64,000 bases of DNA from JAWSVE01 sp033852115 (GTDB lineage Bacteria; Pseudomonadota; Gammaproteobacteria; Pseudomonadales; Cellvibrionaceae). The DNA is taken from positions 496,001-560,000 of the forward strand of contig JAWSVE010000002.1 in NCBI GenBank assembly GCA_033852115.1. Direction: 5' to 3'. A model generated the notes under the pieces. It saw nothing but the letters and a program-made list of their open reading frames with translations. It was not told where the DNA came from and did no database searches. A program made the translations under genes and the position numbers. This document shows, in pieces, positions 7,876 through 16,500 of this stretch; position 1 is the first letter of the stretch; each line of letters opens with the position of its first letter.

Positions 7876-10194
7876 ATGAATGCCCCACTGCGCGATGACG
7901 ACTCGACAATAACGCTTTTCAAAACTATTCAGCAAACCTTTCGCGGCGCGTTGAGTAGGCCGCAAACACAAGATGATTTAGTGACTATTGATCGTCGATC
8001 ATTTTTAAAAATGTCGGCAGTTGCGGGTGGTGGCCTAACCTTGGCAAACGGATTGATGTCCGATGTTACGCTCGCCGCCGATGGTGAAGGCGTAGATGGG
8101 CAATTCATTTTGAATGCCTTTGTGCATATTAGCCCCGACGGACAAATTACGCTGTATTCTCATACCCCAGAAATGGGGCAAGGTGTAAAAACGGCGATCC
8201 CCATGATTTTGGCGGAAGAGTTGGGGGCAAGTTGGGATGATGTGCAAATCGTACAAGCACCGGTTAACGAAGCCGTGTATGGCGAACAGCGTGCGGGTGG
8301 TTCACGCAGTTTGAATCGCAATTGGCAGCCTATGCGTGAAATGGGCGCAATGGCGAGAACAATGTTGATTGCTGCCGCTAGTAAACAATGGCAAGTCAGT
8401 GCGAGTGAATGTAAAACCGTGGACAGCGAAGTGATCCATCAGCCGACTGGGCGACGCTTGCCGTTTAAAGCCGTTGTGCATGAGGCGTCGTTGCAATCAG
8501 TGCCTGCGAAAAATGACTTAACATTTAAAGAGAAAGAAGATTACACCCTCATTGGTTCGTCGATTACCGGTGTCGATAACACCGCTATTGTTACTGGTGA
8601 GCCGCTGTTCGGAGCGGATGTAAAACTACCGAACATGTTGTATGCCACTTACATCAAGTGCCCGGCTGTTTACGGTAAGGTGAAATCGGCCAATCTTGCG
8701 GAGATTAAAAAGCTGCCCGGTGTGGTTGATGCTTTTGTGTTGGAAGGTAATGGCGATGTTAATCAGTTGCTTGATGGGGTGGCTATTGTAGCCAAGACCA
8801 CCTGGCAAGCTTATCAGGCTCGAGCCGCATTAAAGGTCGAGTGGGATGAGCGCAACGCATCCAAAGATAGTTGGACAGGCATGAAAGCCGAGGCAAAAAA
8901 GATTGCCGCCGGTAAACCGCAACAGCAGCGTGCCAATACGGGCGATGTTGATGGGCAATTTGCTGACGCTAACAATACAGTAGTTGAAAACTTTTATACC
9001 TTTCCCTACGTCGCCCATGCATGCATGGAGCCTATGAACTGCACCGCCGATTTTCGTGCAGGAAAAAATGGTCAACCCGCAAGTCTCGAGGTGTGGGCAC
9101 CGACCCAAGCGCCAGTGCGTATCTATACCATGGCGGAACAAGTGCTTGGCTTGCATAACGATCAGGTCACTGTTCATCAAACACGAATGGGCGGTGGTTT
9201 TGGTCGTCGAGGCCGGACTGATTTTTCCAGCGAGGCGGCCAGTATTTCAAAACGCGTTGGTGCGCCTGTGCATTTAATGTGGAAGCGCGAAGATGATGTG
9301 CAACATGATTTTTACCGCGCGGGCGGCTTTTACCAATTTAAAGGCGCCGTTGATAAAAAAGGAAAGTTGGTTGCACTCCACAATCACATTATTGGCCCAG
9401 GCATTGATGGGCGTTCACCGGTTGGTATTTATCAAAACCCGAAAGAGTTTCCTGCGCTGTGTATCGACAATTATCGTGGAAGCATGAGCTTGATCGATAC
9501 GAAGACACCTTGTGGTGCTTGGCGTGCTCCTGGCTCTAATGTCTTAGGCTGGGCGTTGCAAAGTTTCTTGGCAGAAATGTCGCATGCCGCTAAGCGTGAT
9601 CATGTTGAATTTTTACTGGAGATTATGGGCGAGCCGCGTTGGTTCGATTCCACTAATATCCGTTCGCTTAATACAGGCCGTGCAGCGGGGGTGATCAAGC
9701 TCGCCGCGGAAAAATCAGGCTGGGGTAAACAGCTAACTCCCGGGCGGGGTATGGGGCTAGCGTTTCATTTTAGCCATGCCGTGCATGTAGCCGAAGTGGC
9801 CGAAGTCAGTGTCGATGTAGATGTTAACGGAAAGAAAATAGTCACCGTGCACAACATTACTGCGGCGGTCGATACCGGTCCGGTGATCAATCGCAGTGGT
9901 GCAGTAGCGCAAGTGGAGGGGTCAATTGTTGATGGCCTTAGCACGCTAAATAGCTTAGCTATTACCATGGAAAACGGTCGCGTTGAACAATCTAATTTCC
10001 ATGATTATCGCGGTATGCGTATAGCGAAAACGCCACCAGTTGATGTGCATTTTATTGAAAGTGATTATGCCCCAACAGGGCTGGGTGAGCCTGCTTTACC
10101 GCCATTGGCGGGCGCGGTTTGTAACGCAATTTTTAACGCCTGTGGAGAGCGCATTACTGAGATGCCGTTACACAATGTTGGATTTACTATCTAG
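7876..10194 (+). CDS. Molybdopterin-binding hydroxylase large subunit (IorB-like)
   Basis: A 772-residue protein of the xanthine dehydrogenase/isoquinoline 1-oxidoreductase beta family. Twin arginines at residues 40-41 in DRRSFLKMSAVAGGG predict Tat export after a long n-region. Molybdopterin-binding sequences include HTPEMGQGVKT, RMGGGFGRRG and the catalytic-Glu region GLGEPALPPLAGA (Glu738). Such enzymes hydroxylate N-heterocycles or aldehydes using water. They normally pair with a 2Fe-2S small subunit (IorA-like) encoded next door, but none is present here, and the neighbour downstream is a hydrolase on the other strand. Its electron acceptor could be a periplasmic cytochrome, such as the divergent c'-like protein; that is inference. 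Confidence 0.88.
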   Translation: MNAPLRDDDSTITLFKTIQQTFRGALSRPQTQDDLVTIDRRSFLKMSAVAGGGLTLANGLMSDVTLAADGEGVDGQFILNAFVHISPDGQITLYSHTPEMGQGVKTAIPMILAEELGASWDDVQIVQAPVNEAVYGEQRAGGSRSLNRNWQPMREMGAMARTMLIAAASKQWQVSASECKTVDSEVIHQPTGRRLPFKAVVHEASLQSVPAKNDLTFKEKEDYTLIGSSITGVDNTAIVTGEPLFGADVKLPNMLYATYIKCPAVYGKVKSANLAEIKKLPGVVDAFVLEGNGDVNQLLDGVAIVAKTTWQAYQARAALKVEWDERNASKDSWTGMKAEAKKIAAGKPQQQRANTGDVDGQFADANNTVVENFYTFPYVAHACMEPMNCTADFRAGKNGQPASLEVWAPTQAPVRIYTMAEQVLGLHNDQVTVHQTRMGGGFGRRGRTDFSSEAASISKRVGAPVHLMWKREDDVQHDFYRAGGFYQFKGAVDKKGKLVALHNHIIGPGIDGRSPVGIYQNPKEFPALCIDNYRGSMSLIDTKTPCGAWRAPGSNVLGWALQSFLAEMSHAAKRDHVEFLLEIMGEPRWFDSTNIRSLNTGRAAGVIKLAAEKSGWGKQLTPGRGMGLAFHFSHAVHVAEVAEVSVDVDVNGKKIVTVHNITAAVDTGPVINRSGAVAQVEGSIVDGLSTLNSLAITMENGRVEQSNFHDYRGMRIAKTPPVDVHFIESDYAPTGLGEPALPPLAGAVCNAIFNACGERITEMPLHNVGFTI

Positions 10195-10213
10195 CCAACG
10201 ATTGGCTTATTCG

Positions 10214-10250
10214 TTGTTTGGCTCTTTCCTTGTTTGGCTCTTTCCTTGTG
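10214..10250. repeat. 16-bp perfect tandem duplication
   Basis: TTGTTTGGCTCTTTCC occurs twice in direct succession (10214-10229 and 10230-10245), followed by a partial third start TTGTG. It lies in the spacer between the convergent molybdenum enzyme and alpha/beta hydrolase genes. It looks like a slippage product. Confidence 0.85.
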
Positions 10251-10296
10251 TGGGAATGCGCTCACAGGCTTTGGCGGTTTGTCGCAACGATGAGCC

Positions 10297-11187
10297 TTAT
10301 TGGCCGTAGCCTGTTTCGTCGATCAGCTTTTTGAGTTCATCAATGAACGCTAGTGGTTGGTCGAGAAATAAGTGATGGTGGGCGCCAGGTATCGCGATCG
10401 GTTTACGTAAACCAAATTTGGCGAACAAATTTTCGTTATATTCCACAGCCGTGCCGGTGTATAGGCTGCTGTCTGCGCCGTAAATCATCCCTAGTATTTT
10501 TTCGCCTTCTTCTGGCATGCTGGATAACATGTTTTCATAATCGAATTGGCTGAATACTTTAGGGTCAAATTTCCAACTCCATCCCCCGTCTACCTCACGC
10601 ATAGAATGCTTGCCAATAAATTTTACAATGTATTCGTTGTCACATGGCTGCGGTGGAAAAAGTCTAAAGCGAGATAGTGCTTCTTCCTCGGTTGCGTAAA
10701 TCTTATGAGGTTTAACACCCGCCTTGCGTCGTTCTTCAAAATTAAATGTTCGTTCAGGCGGCGGGAAAGCAGAGTCAGCAATAATGACCCCGTAAAATGC
10801 ATCACGGTATTTTTTCTCTGCTGCGAATACCAGCCGTCCTCCCATGCTGTGTCCGACTAATAAGGGTTTGCTTGAAAAGCCAATGGCATCACATGTTTCC
10901 TTTACTTCTTCTACGTAAGTGGCGACGTTATAGATATCTCTATGCCCGCTATCTCCCATGCCTGACATGCAGGGGGCGACGACATAAAAGCGATCAGCGA
11001 AACTCGGCGCTATAAAATCCCACCAGTGTGAATGCGCTCCATTGCCATGCAAAAAATAGAGACCAGGGTTGCTCGGGTCTCCCCATGCTTGGTAATGGAT
11101 ATCGCAGCCGTAAGCAGAGACCTTGTGCTCACTATAGGGTGTGTCTATTGCTTGTTGAAACCACGAGGGGGTTGCCGTGTTTGCCAT
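10297..11187 (-). CDS. Alpha/beta hydrolase
   Basis: A 296-residue cytoplasmic alpha/beta-hydrolase. The oxyanion-hole sequence FLHGNGAHSHWWDF lies near residue 46. The nucleophile elbow GHSMGG contains Ser114, and the catalytic histidine is in the C-terminal GAHHHLFLDQP. The cap region between residues 130 and 220 is moderately long. It resembles general esterase or C-C hydrolase members, and the substrate cannot be called. It lies 21 bp downstream of the VOC protein gene on the same strand, so the two form an operon driven from about 11640. Confidence 0.88.
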   Translation of the reverse strand: MANTATPSWFQQAIDTPYSEHKVSAYGCDIHYQAWGDPSNPGLYFLHGNGAHSHWWDFIAPSFADRFYVVAPCMSGMGDSGHRDIYNVATYVEEVKETCDAIGFSSKPLLVGHSMGGRLVFAAEKKYRDAFYGVIIADSAFPPPERTFNFEERRKAGVKPHKIYATEEEALSRFRLFPPQPCDNEYIVKFIGKHSMREVDGGWSWKFDPKVFSQFDYENMLSSMPEEGEKILGMIYGADSSLYTGTAVEYNENLFAKFGLRKPIAIPGAHHHLFLDQPLAFIDELKKLIDETGYGQ

Positions 11188-11208
11188 AATGCTCTACTTC
11201 TATACCAA

Positions 11209-11601
11209 TTAATTTTTTTCAGGCTTTTGCATTAATTCAATGAGATAGCCATCTGGGTCTTTCGCGAAACCAATGATCATGTCGCCCATAGCGGCGTAAT
11301 TTTTAGGTTCTTCGACAACCGTGTAGCCGGCGGCGGCAATTTTATCCAGTGTGCCGGCGCAGTCTTCCACCATAAAAACAAGTTTGATCGGATTGTTTTT
11401 GTAGTTAGGGGTTGAGCCATCGGTGAAATGCATCAACACGATAGCGGCGCTGCGAGTGCCTTTATAGCCCATCACGATTTCATCCATGTTGGATGCTTTA
11501 ATCGTTTGCATGGAGTCCATGCCTAACATGTCTGCATAAAATTTTTCAGAGGCAGAGAGATCGCTGACCCCTATACCGGTCGCGCTAACAAAAGTGGCCA
11601 T
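11209..11601 (-). CDS. VOC-superfamily (glyoxalase-like) protein
   Basis: A 130-residue protein with two beta-alpha-beta-beta-beta halves: GIGVSDLSASEKFYADMLGM at the N-terminus and KLVFMVEDCAGTLDKIAAAG with FAKDPDGYLIELMQ at the C-terminus. The terminal Glu of YLIEL is a usual metal ligand of glyoxalase I and extradiol dioxygenases. The ATG at 11601 (GGGAA upstream) is preferred to an upstream TTG at 11613. It is the first gene of an operon with the alpha/beta hydrolase. The reaction is unknown; glyoxalase, isomerase or small-molecule binding roles are all possible. Confidence 0.88.
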   Translation of the reverse strand: MATFVSATGIGVSDLSASEKFYADMLGMDSMQTIKASNMDEIVMGYKGTRSAAIVLMHFTDGSTPNYKNNPIKLVFMVEDCAGTLDKIAAAGYTVVEEPKNYAAMGDMIIGFAKDPDGYLIELMQKPEKN

Positions 11602-11639
11602 AGTTATTCCCAAAAGACTACAAGTTAAAAGAGGGCGAC

Positions 11640-11680
11640 ATTATCTTGTGCTGAACCGGTGGGTTCAAGCTAGGCTTGAA
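11640..11680 (-). promoter_or_regulatory. Sigma70-type promoter with overlapping palindromes upstream of the VOC gene
   Basis: On the minus strand TTGAAC (11663-11668) and GATAAT (11640-11645) are separated by exactly 17 bases. Two palindromes overlap it. TTCAAGC-TAG-GCTTGAA at 11664-11680 covers the -35 box, and TGAACC-GGTG-GGTTCA at 11652-11667 lies in the spacer. The layout suggests repressor control of the VOC/hydrolase operon. Confidence 0.5.
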
Positions 11681-12001
11681 AGAAATAAGCACGGCTAACG
11701 TTACGCTATTAGTTGCTCTAATGGCTTGATTAGGCTCGCTTATGCATGGATTAGTTTTAGTTATCATGGTGGAGTTTATTATAAAAAAAGGTGTTTCCAG
11801 GCTGATTGTTCTGTTGAGTGACCTTTTAAGAAGGAAAAGCTAACGCGAAGAAACCTTTCTTAACCTGAAGTTAATTTTATTTGGCGCTAACATAGATATA
11901 GGTTTCCTTTATAAATACAAATAAGAACCGTGTAGTCAATACTCTGGCAGCACTGCCGCTAGAATCGGACTACGTCTATCCCATCAAACAGGGTGAATGC
12001 G
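11681..12001. other. Intergenic region upstream of the trimodular redox protein
   Basis: AT-rich, with no credible gene. I see one short inverted repeat (TTAAC-N5-GTTAA at 11860-11874) about 130 bases upstream of the next gene. It should contain that gene's promoter, but no -35/-10 pair with good spacing stands out. Confidence 0.4.
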
Positions 12002-13783
12002 ATGAAACAAATACTAACCTCCGTGCTGCTGTTATCAGTGGCATTCCAATCTTGGGCTCTGCAGCCAGGTGACCGTGTCGACAACTTTAAGTTGTTAGAT
12101 CAAGACGGCAAGATGCATGAGCTATATTATTACTCCGATATGGATGCCGTGGTCATCATGATTCATGGTAACGGCTGCCCTATAGTGCGCAACGCCGTGC
12201 ATGAATATAAAGAGGTGCGTGACCAGTTTAAGGGTAAAAACGTTCAGTTTTTGATGTTGAATGCTTTTATTCAAGATTCCCGAGAGTCGATTGTGAAAGA
12301 AGCTGAAGAGTTCAGCATGGATATGCCGATCTTAATCGATGATACTCAATTGATTGCAGAATCAATGGGTGTTGTGCGAACGGCTGATGTATATGTTATC
12401 GACCCTAAAACCTGGAAGCTGGCTTATCGTGGTGAACTGAGCGATCGCCTCGGCTATGAGACGCAGCGTGTTTCCACAGAAAATCCATACGCGGTGGATG
12501 CCATTAATGCCACCATCGCGGGTAAGCAGCCTGAGGTTGCGTTCACTGAGGCGAAAGGATGCCTTGTGAATTTGCTCGAAGCGGACAAAACCGAAGAGCA
12601 CAAGCAAATCTCTTACGCTGATGAGATTGCCCCCATTTTGATTGATAAGTGTTTAACCTGTCACCGCGATGGTGGTATTGGTCCCTTCGCGATGTCGGAC
12701 TACAACATGATTCGCGGCTTTGCGCCGATGATTCGTGAGGTAGTGCGAACCAAGAGAATGCCGCCATGGCACGCTGACCCACATGTGGGTGAGTTTTCTA
12801 ATGATCGAAGCCTGTCTAATGAAGAGCAGCAAACACTCGTTCATTGGATTGAGGCCGGTGCCCCACGTGGAGAAGGTGGTGACCCACTGGCGGAGTACAA
12901 GCACGACTGGCCAGAGTGGACTCTGGGTGAGCCAGATGTGATTGTAGAGATTCCGTCGTTTGATGTGCCTGCAAAAGGCGTTGTTGATTACTTGAACCCC
13001 ACTGCAGAAAATCCATTAGATGAAGATGTGTGGGTTCGCGCTGTCGAGATTTTACCGGGCTCACGTCAAGCGTTGCACCATGTCATTACGACCTTTGGTA
13101 AAGCCGATCCAAACAACCCTCGTGGTATTCAGGCTATGGGTGGTTTGGGAGGCTATGTGCCAGGAGGTCGAGGTGAAGAGTTTCCGGAAGACACTGGCGT
13201 CTTTTTGCCTAAAGATGCTGTGTTTTCTTTTCAAATGCACTACACCACGTTTGGTAAGCCGGTGACAGATACATCGCGTATGGGTATCTATCTGCACAAG
13301 AAGAAGCCAAAGTATCCACTTGATTCTACAGTATTGCTCAACCCGATGATTAAGATTCCAGCGAACACCAAAGAGTATTGGGCAAAGCGCGAATCAAAGC
13401 CGCTAGAGCGTGACATTTTGGTCTACACGCTGTTACCACACGCGCATTTTCGCGGTAAAGCATCAAACTTTGTTGCTCGCTATCCTGATGGTCGCGAAGA
13501 GGTATTGTTGTCAGTTCCTAATTACGATTTTAACTGGCAAACAACTTATCACTTAGAAGAGCCGATCCAATTGCCCGCGGGTACCGTGATTGTGCATAAC
13601 ACCGCCTGGGATAACTCAGCACAAAACCCAGCAAACCCAGATCCTAATCGTGTAGTACCTTGGGGTTTGCAGTCTTGGGATGAAATGCTATTTGGTTCCA
13701 TTAAGTGGCGTTACGTCAACCCACGTGAAGGTGATACGTCGTCTGGTCTAGGCGTCGTTGAAGAAGAGCATCCAGGCTCGTAA
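12002..13783 (+). CDS. Exported redoxin-cytochrome c-copper monooxygenase-like fusion
   Basis: A 593-residue protein with three modules. After a signal peptide (residues 1-19, ending SWAL), a thioredoxin-fold domain (about 20-180) has one active-site-like cysteine, HGNGCPIVRN with Cys59. A c-type cytochrome segment (about 203-290) follows, with CLTCH (Cys217, Cys220, His221) and RMPPWHADP. The C-terminal part (about 305-575) resembles type II copper, ascorbate-dependent monooxygenases of the PHM/DBH class: LHH at 358-360, MHYTTFGKP with His413, and LLPHAHFRG with His480 and His482. It probably acts in the periplasm, passing electrons from heme to copper. The ATG at 12002 (CAGGG upstream) is preferred to GTG 11993. 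It is monocistronic with its own terminator. Confidence 0.8.
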   Translation: MKQILTSVLLLSVAFQSWALQPGDRVDNFKLLDQDGKMHELYYYSDMDAVVIMIHGNGCPIVRNAVHEYKEVRDQFKGKNVQFLMLNAFIQDSRESIVKEAEEFSMDMPILIDDTQLIAESMGVVRTADVYVIDPKTWKLAYRGELSDRLGYETQRVSTENPYAVDAINATIAGKQPEVAFTEAKGCLVNLLEADKTEEHKQISYADEIAPILIDKCLTCHRDGGIGPFAMSDYNMIRGFAPMIREVVRTKRMPPWHADPHVGEFSNDRSLSNEEQQTLVHWIEAGAPRGEGGDPLAEYKHDWPEWTLGEPDVIVEIPSFDVPAKGVVDYLNPTAENPLDEDVWVRAVEILPGSRQALHHVITTFGKADPNNPRGIQAMGGLGGYVPGGRGEEFPEDTGVFLPKDAVFSFQMHYTTFGKPVTDTSRMGIYLHKKKPKYPLDSTVLLNPMIKIPANTKEYWAKRESKPLERDILVYTLLPHAHFRGKASNFVARYPDGREEVLLSVPNYDFNWQTTYHLEEPIQLPAGTVIVHNTAWDNSAQNPANPDPNRVVPWGLQSWDEMLFGSIKWRYVNPREGDTSSGLGVVEEEHPGS

Positions 13784-13801
13784 CTTTCGAAAGCAATAGA
13801 G

Positions 13802-13829
13802 AAAGGGAACCCCAGCGGTTCCCTTTTTT
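13802..13829 (+). terminator. Rho-independent terminator after the fusion protein gene
   Basis: AAAGGGAACC (13802-13811) pairs with GGTTCCCTTT (13817-13826) across the loop CCAGC. The hairpin ends in a T-run. Confidence 0.9.
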
Positions 13830-13942
13830 GTTTCTGCGGAGCGAATTTTGTTGATGTTGAGTGCGAGTAATGCAGACGTTGTCGATATCCTGTTTAATAG
13901 TAAGTCTGTCTACAGTCAGGGTGACTCAATGAGGAGGCTCGC

Positions 13943-15949
13943 GTGCACGGTGAAGAAGGGCACATTTTCCAACCTATTTTAATCTTGCTGGCCAATGCGG
14001 CGGTACTTAGCACGATCTTTCACCGCTTACATATCCCCGGGTTGCTAGCGTATTTGCTAGTTGGCTTGGCGTTAGGGCCTACCGGGTTTGCGGTGGTCAC
14101 TAATGTTGAAGACTTGCGTGCGATTGCTGAACTAGGGTTGGTTTTCTTATTGTTTGTACTGGGCTTGGAATTTTCTCTACCGAAGTTAATGGCCATGCGC
14201 AACACGGTTTTTCGACTTGGTTCTGCGCAGGTCATCATTTGTACTCTGGCATTTTTTGTCGCCTTTTATTGGTGGGGGATGCAGTGGAGTCTCGCGTTGT
14301 TGGTGTCCGGAGGTTTGGCGCTGTCTTCCACCGCGATTGTTTCGCGTGAATTGCTTCAGCTTGGCCAATTGCATCGCCGTCACGGCCAAATGGCTATTGG
14401 CGTATTGCTCTTTCAAGATCTAGTCGCTGTTGGCTTGCTAATCAGTGTGCCATTGATGGCAGGTAGCAGCCAGCAAGCCGATGGATATAAGCTTGTTTTA
14501 GAGGTCGCGAAGAGTGGCGGCATTTTGGTGCTCTTCTTTCTCTTTGGGCGTTATGTGTTGCCACGAATTTTGGCCGAGGTAGCAAGAACTCGTTCCGATG
14601 AGCTGCTGGTGTTTTCCGCATTGGTGATTGTGTTATTGGCGGGAGTGACGACAGAGGCGGTTGGTTTGAGTATGGAATTAGGCGCTTTTCTTGCTGGAAT
14701 GATGTTAGGTGAAACGCGCTTTAAGCATCAACTGGAAGTTGATGTGCGACCGTTTCGCGATGTCTTGCTGGCACTATTTTTCATCACCATTGGTATGTTG
14801 ATCGATATTGGCATGCTGACGGAGTATTGGTTCCGCATAATTGTCAGTGGTGTAGCATTACTGGCTTTTAAAGCGCTCATTATTACGCTGGTAGCCAAAG
14901 CGTTGGGTGAGTCACTTCGTCCCTCGATGCAAGCGGGGTTATCCCTTGCGCAGGGTGGTGAATTTCTATTTGCATTGCTTGCGCTAGCAACTCGAGAAAA
15001 ATTAATCCCCGATGACGTTGCGTCATTTCTTCTGTCAGTGACTATTGTCAGTATGGCGTTAACACCCGTGGTCATCCGTTATTCTGATTTTATTGTGGAT
15101 AAAATTGATGCGCTCTTAGGGCGGTTCTCTGGGAAGCAGGTGTTGGGAGACGAGTCTAATCTGCCCGGGGCGGAGGCAATTCCAGCAAAAACCGGCCACG
15201 TTGTCATTTTGGGTTTTGGTAGAGTGGGCCAAACTATTGCGCGATTTCTTAAACAGTTGGATATTCCTTATGTGGCACTCGACACCGACATGGTGCGAAT
15301 ATCCGAGGCAGTTGCCGCGGAAGAGCCTGCGTACTATGGCGATAGTACGCGAAGTGATATTTTAAAAATTGCAGGTATTGAAAGCGCGGCTCTTTTAATT
15401 ATCAGTTTTGACGATAGCGCTCAGGCAAAAGATATTTTACGCAGGGTAAAAGAAATTAATGAAACGCTGCCAGTGTTTGTTCGTACGCGCGACGACAGCC
15501 AGTTAGAGGGACTGCTGGCAGAGGGGGCAAAAGAGGTCATTCCTGAAACCTTGGAAGCTAGCTTGACACTTGTGTCTCATGTGCTGCTAATGTTGAATGT
15601 GCCGAATAGTAAAATAGATGAGGTCATCAATAAGGCGCGTTCTAACCGATATAAATTGTTACATGGATTTTATCAAGGTGAGCAATATCGGTTGGAGGAT
15701 GATGTGTCTAGAGAAATATTGCATGCCACTGCGCTAACCGACAATGCGTGGAGTTGTGGTAAGCGGCTTGATGAATTAACCGTGCCTTGTGAGGGTAGCC
15801 CGCTAGTCGAAGTTCATCGAGCAGGACATATTATTCCGGCAGACACCTTTGCGGATCAACTAAAGCCGGGAGATATTGTTATGATTCTCGGTGATATTAA
15901 TACAGTAACGGCCTGCGAGGACTACTTGTTGGGCGGACAATTGAGGTAG
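13943..15949 (+). CDS. CPA2-type cation/proton antiporter with RCK domain (Kef family)
   Basis: A 668-residue inner-membrane protein. About a dozen hydrophobic segments cover residues 8-380 (LLAYLLVGLALGPTGF, LVFLLFVLGLEFSL and LGAFLAGMMLGETRF are typical CPA2 sequences). A TrkA-N nucleotide-binding domain begins with HVVILGFGRVGQT near residue 415, and a TrkA-C domain ends the protein. It resembles KefB/KefC/YbaL antiporters that exchange K+ or Na+ for H+ and are gated by nucleotides or thiol adducts. The GTG start at 13943 has GAGGAGG upstream. The next gene starts 5 bp after its stop, so the two are cotranscribed. Confidence 0.92.
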   Translation: MHGEEGHIFQPILILLANAAVLSTIFHRLHIPGLLAYLLVGLALGPTGFAVVTNVEDLRAIAELGLVFLLFVLGLEFSLPKLMAMRNTVFRLGSAQVIICTLAFFVAFYWWGMQWSLALLVSGGLALSSTAIVSRELLQLGQLHRRHGQMAIGVLLFQDLVAVGLLISVPLMAGSSQQADGYKLVLEVAKSGGILVLFFLFGRYVLPRILAEVARTRSDELLVFSALVIVLLAGVTTEAVGLSMELGAFLAGMMLGETRFKHQLEVDVRPFRDVLLALFFITIGMLIDIGMLTEYWFRIIVSGVALLAFKALIITLVAKALGESLRPSMQAGLSLAQGGEFLFALLALATREKLIPDDVASFLLSVTIVSMALTPVVIRYSDFIVDKIDALLGRFSGKQVLGDESNLPGAEAIPAKTGHVVILGFGRVGQTIARFLKQLDIPYVALDTDMVRISEAVAAEEPAYYGDSTRSDILKIAGIESAALLIISFDDSAQAKDILRRVKEINETLPVFVRTRDDSQLEGLLAEGAKEVIPETLEASLTLVSHVLLMLNVPNSKIDEVINKARSNRYKLLHGFYQGEQYRLEDDVSREILHATALTDNAWSCGKRLDELTVPCEGSPLVEVHRAGHIIPADTFADQLKPGDIVMILGDINTVTACEDYLLGGQLR

Positions 15950-15954
15950 GTATA

Positions 15955-16485
15955 GTGGTTTTAGATAGTAGTAGCGAAGAGAAAATCGAAAAAAATTCAG
16001 TGGTTGGGTTTCACTATAAAATGTGTCGAGTGGACGCTGATGGCACCCACGGTGAATGGCTCGAAACATCTCTGGACGGTGATCCTGTGTACTATTTGCA
16101 TGGGCATGGCAATTTAATTCCAGGTATGGAAAAGGCGATGTTGGGACGCTGTGTTGGCGACGATCTCAAGATTACTGTCACGCCTGAAGAGGGTTATGGT
16201 CTGCGTCGCGAGAATGCAGTGCAGCGAGTGCCGATTAAACATCTACATTTAAATAATAAAAAACAAAAATTGCGACCTGGTCAAATTGTATCAGTGCAAA
16301 CTGACCAAGGTGTGAGAAATATGGTGGTGGTAAAATCCGGCAAGTTTAATGTTGATGTTGATATGAACCACCCCCTTGCAGGTCTGACGTTGTACTATGA
16401 AGTCAGTATAGAGTCGGTACGGGCTGGAGAGGCAGAAGAAATAGCTCATGGGCACGTGCATGGCCCAGGCGGACATCAGCATTAG
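15955..16485 (+). CDS. FKBP-type peptidyl-prolyl isomerase, SlyD-like
   Basis: A 176-residue cytoplasmic protein. It has the split FKBP domain with IF insertion of the SlyD type: YLHGHGNLIPGMEKAMLG, then TPEEGYGLR, and after the insert DMNHPLAGLTLYYEV. A short His-rich tail (HGHVHGPGGHQH) could bind nickel or other metals as in SlyD, though it is much shorter. It should catalyse prolyl isomerisation and act as a chaperone. The GTG at 15955 overlaps the GAGGTAGG ribosome site region at the end of the antiporter gene, suggesting translational coupling. Confidence 0.9.
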   Translation: MVLDSSSEEKIEKNSVVGFHYKMCRVDADGTHGEWLETSLDGDPVYYLHGHGNLIPGMEKAMLGRCVGDDLKITVTPEEGYGLRRENAVQRVPIKHLHLNNKKQKLRPGQIVSVQTDQGVRNMVVVKSGKFNVDVDMNHPLAGLTLYYEVSIESVRAGEAEEIAHGHVHGPGGHQH

Positions 16486-16500
16486 GCTCGATCTATAATG

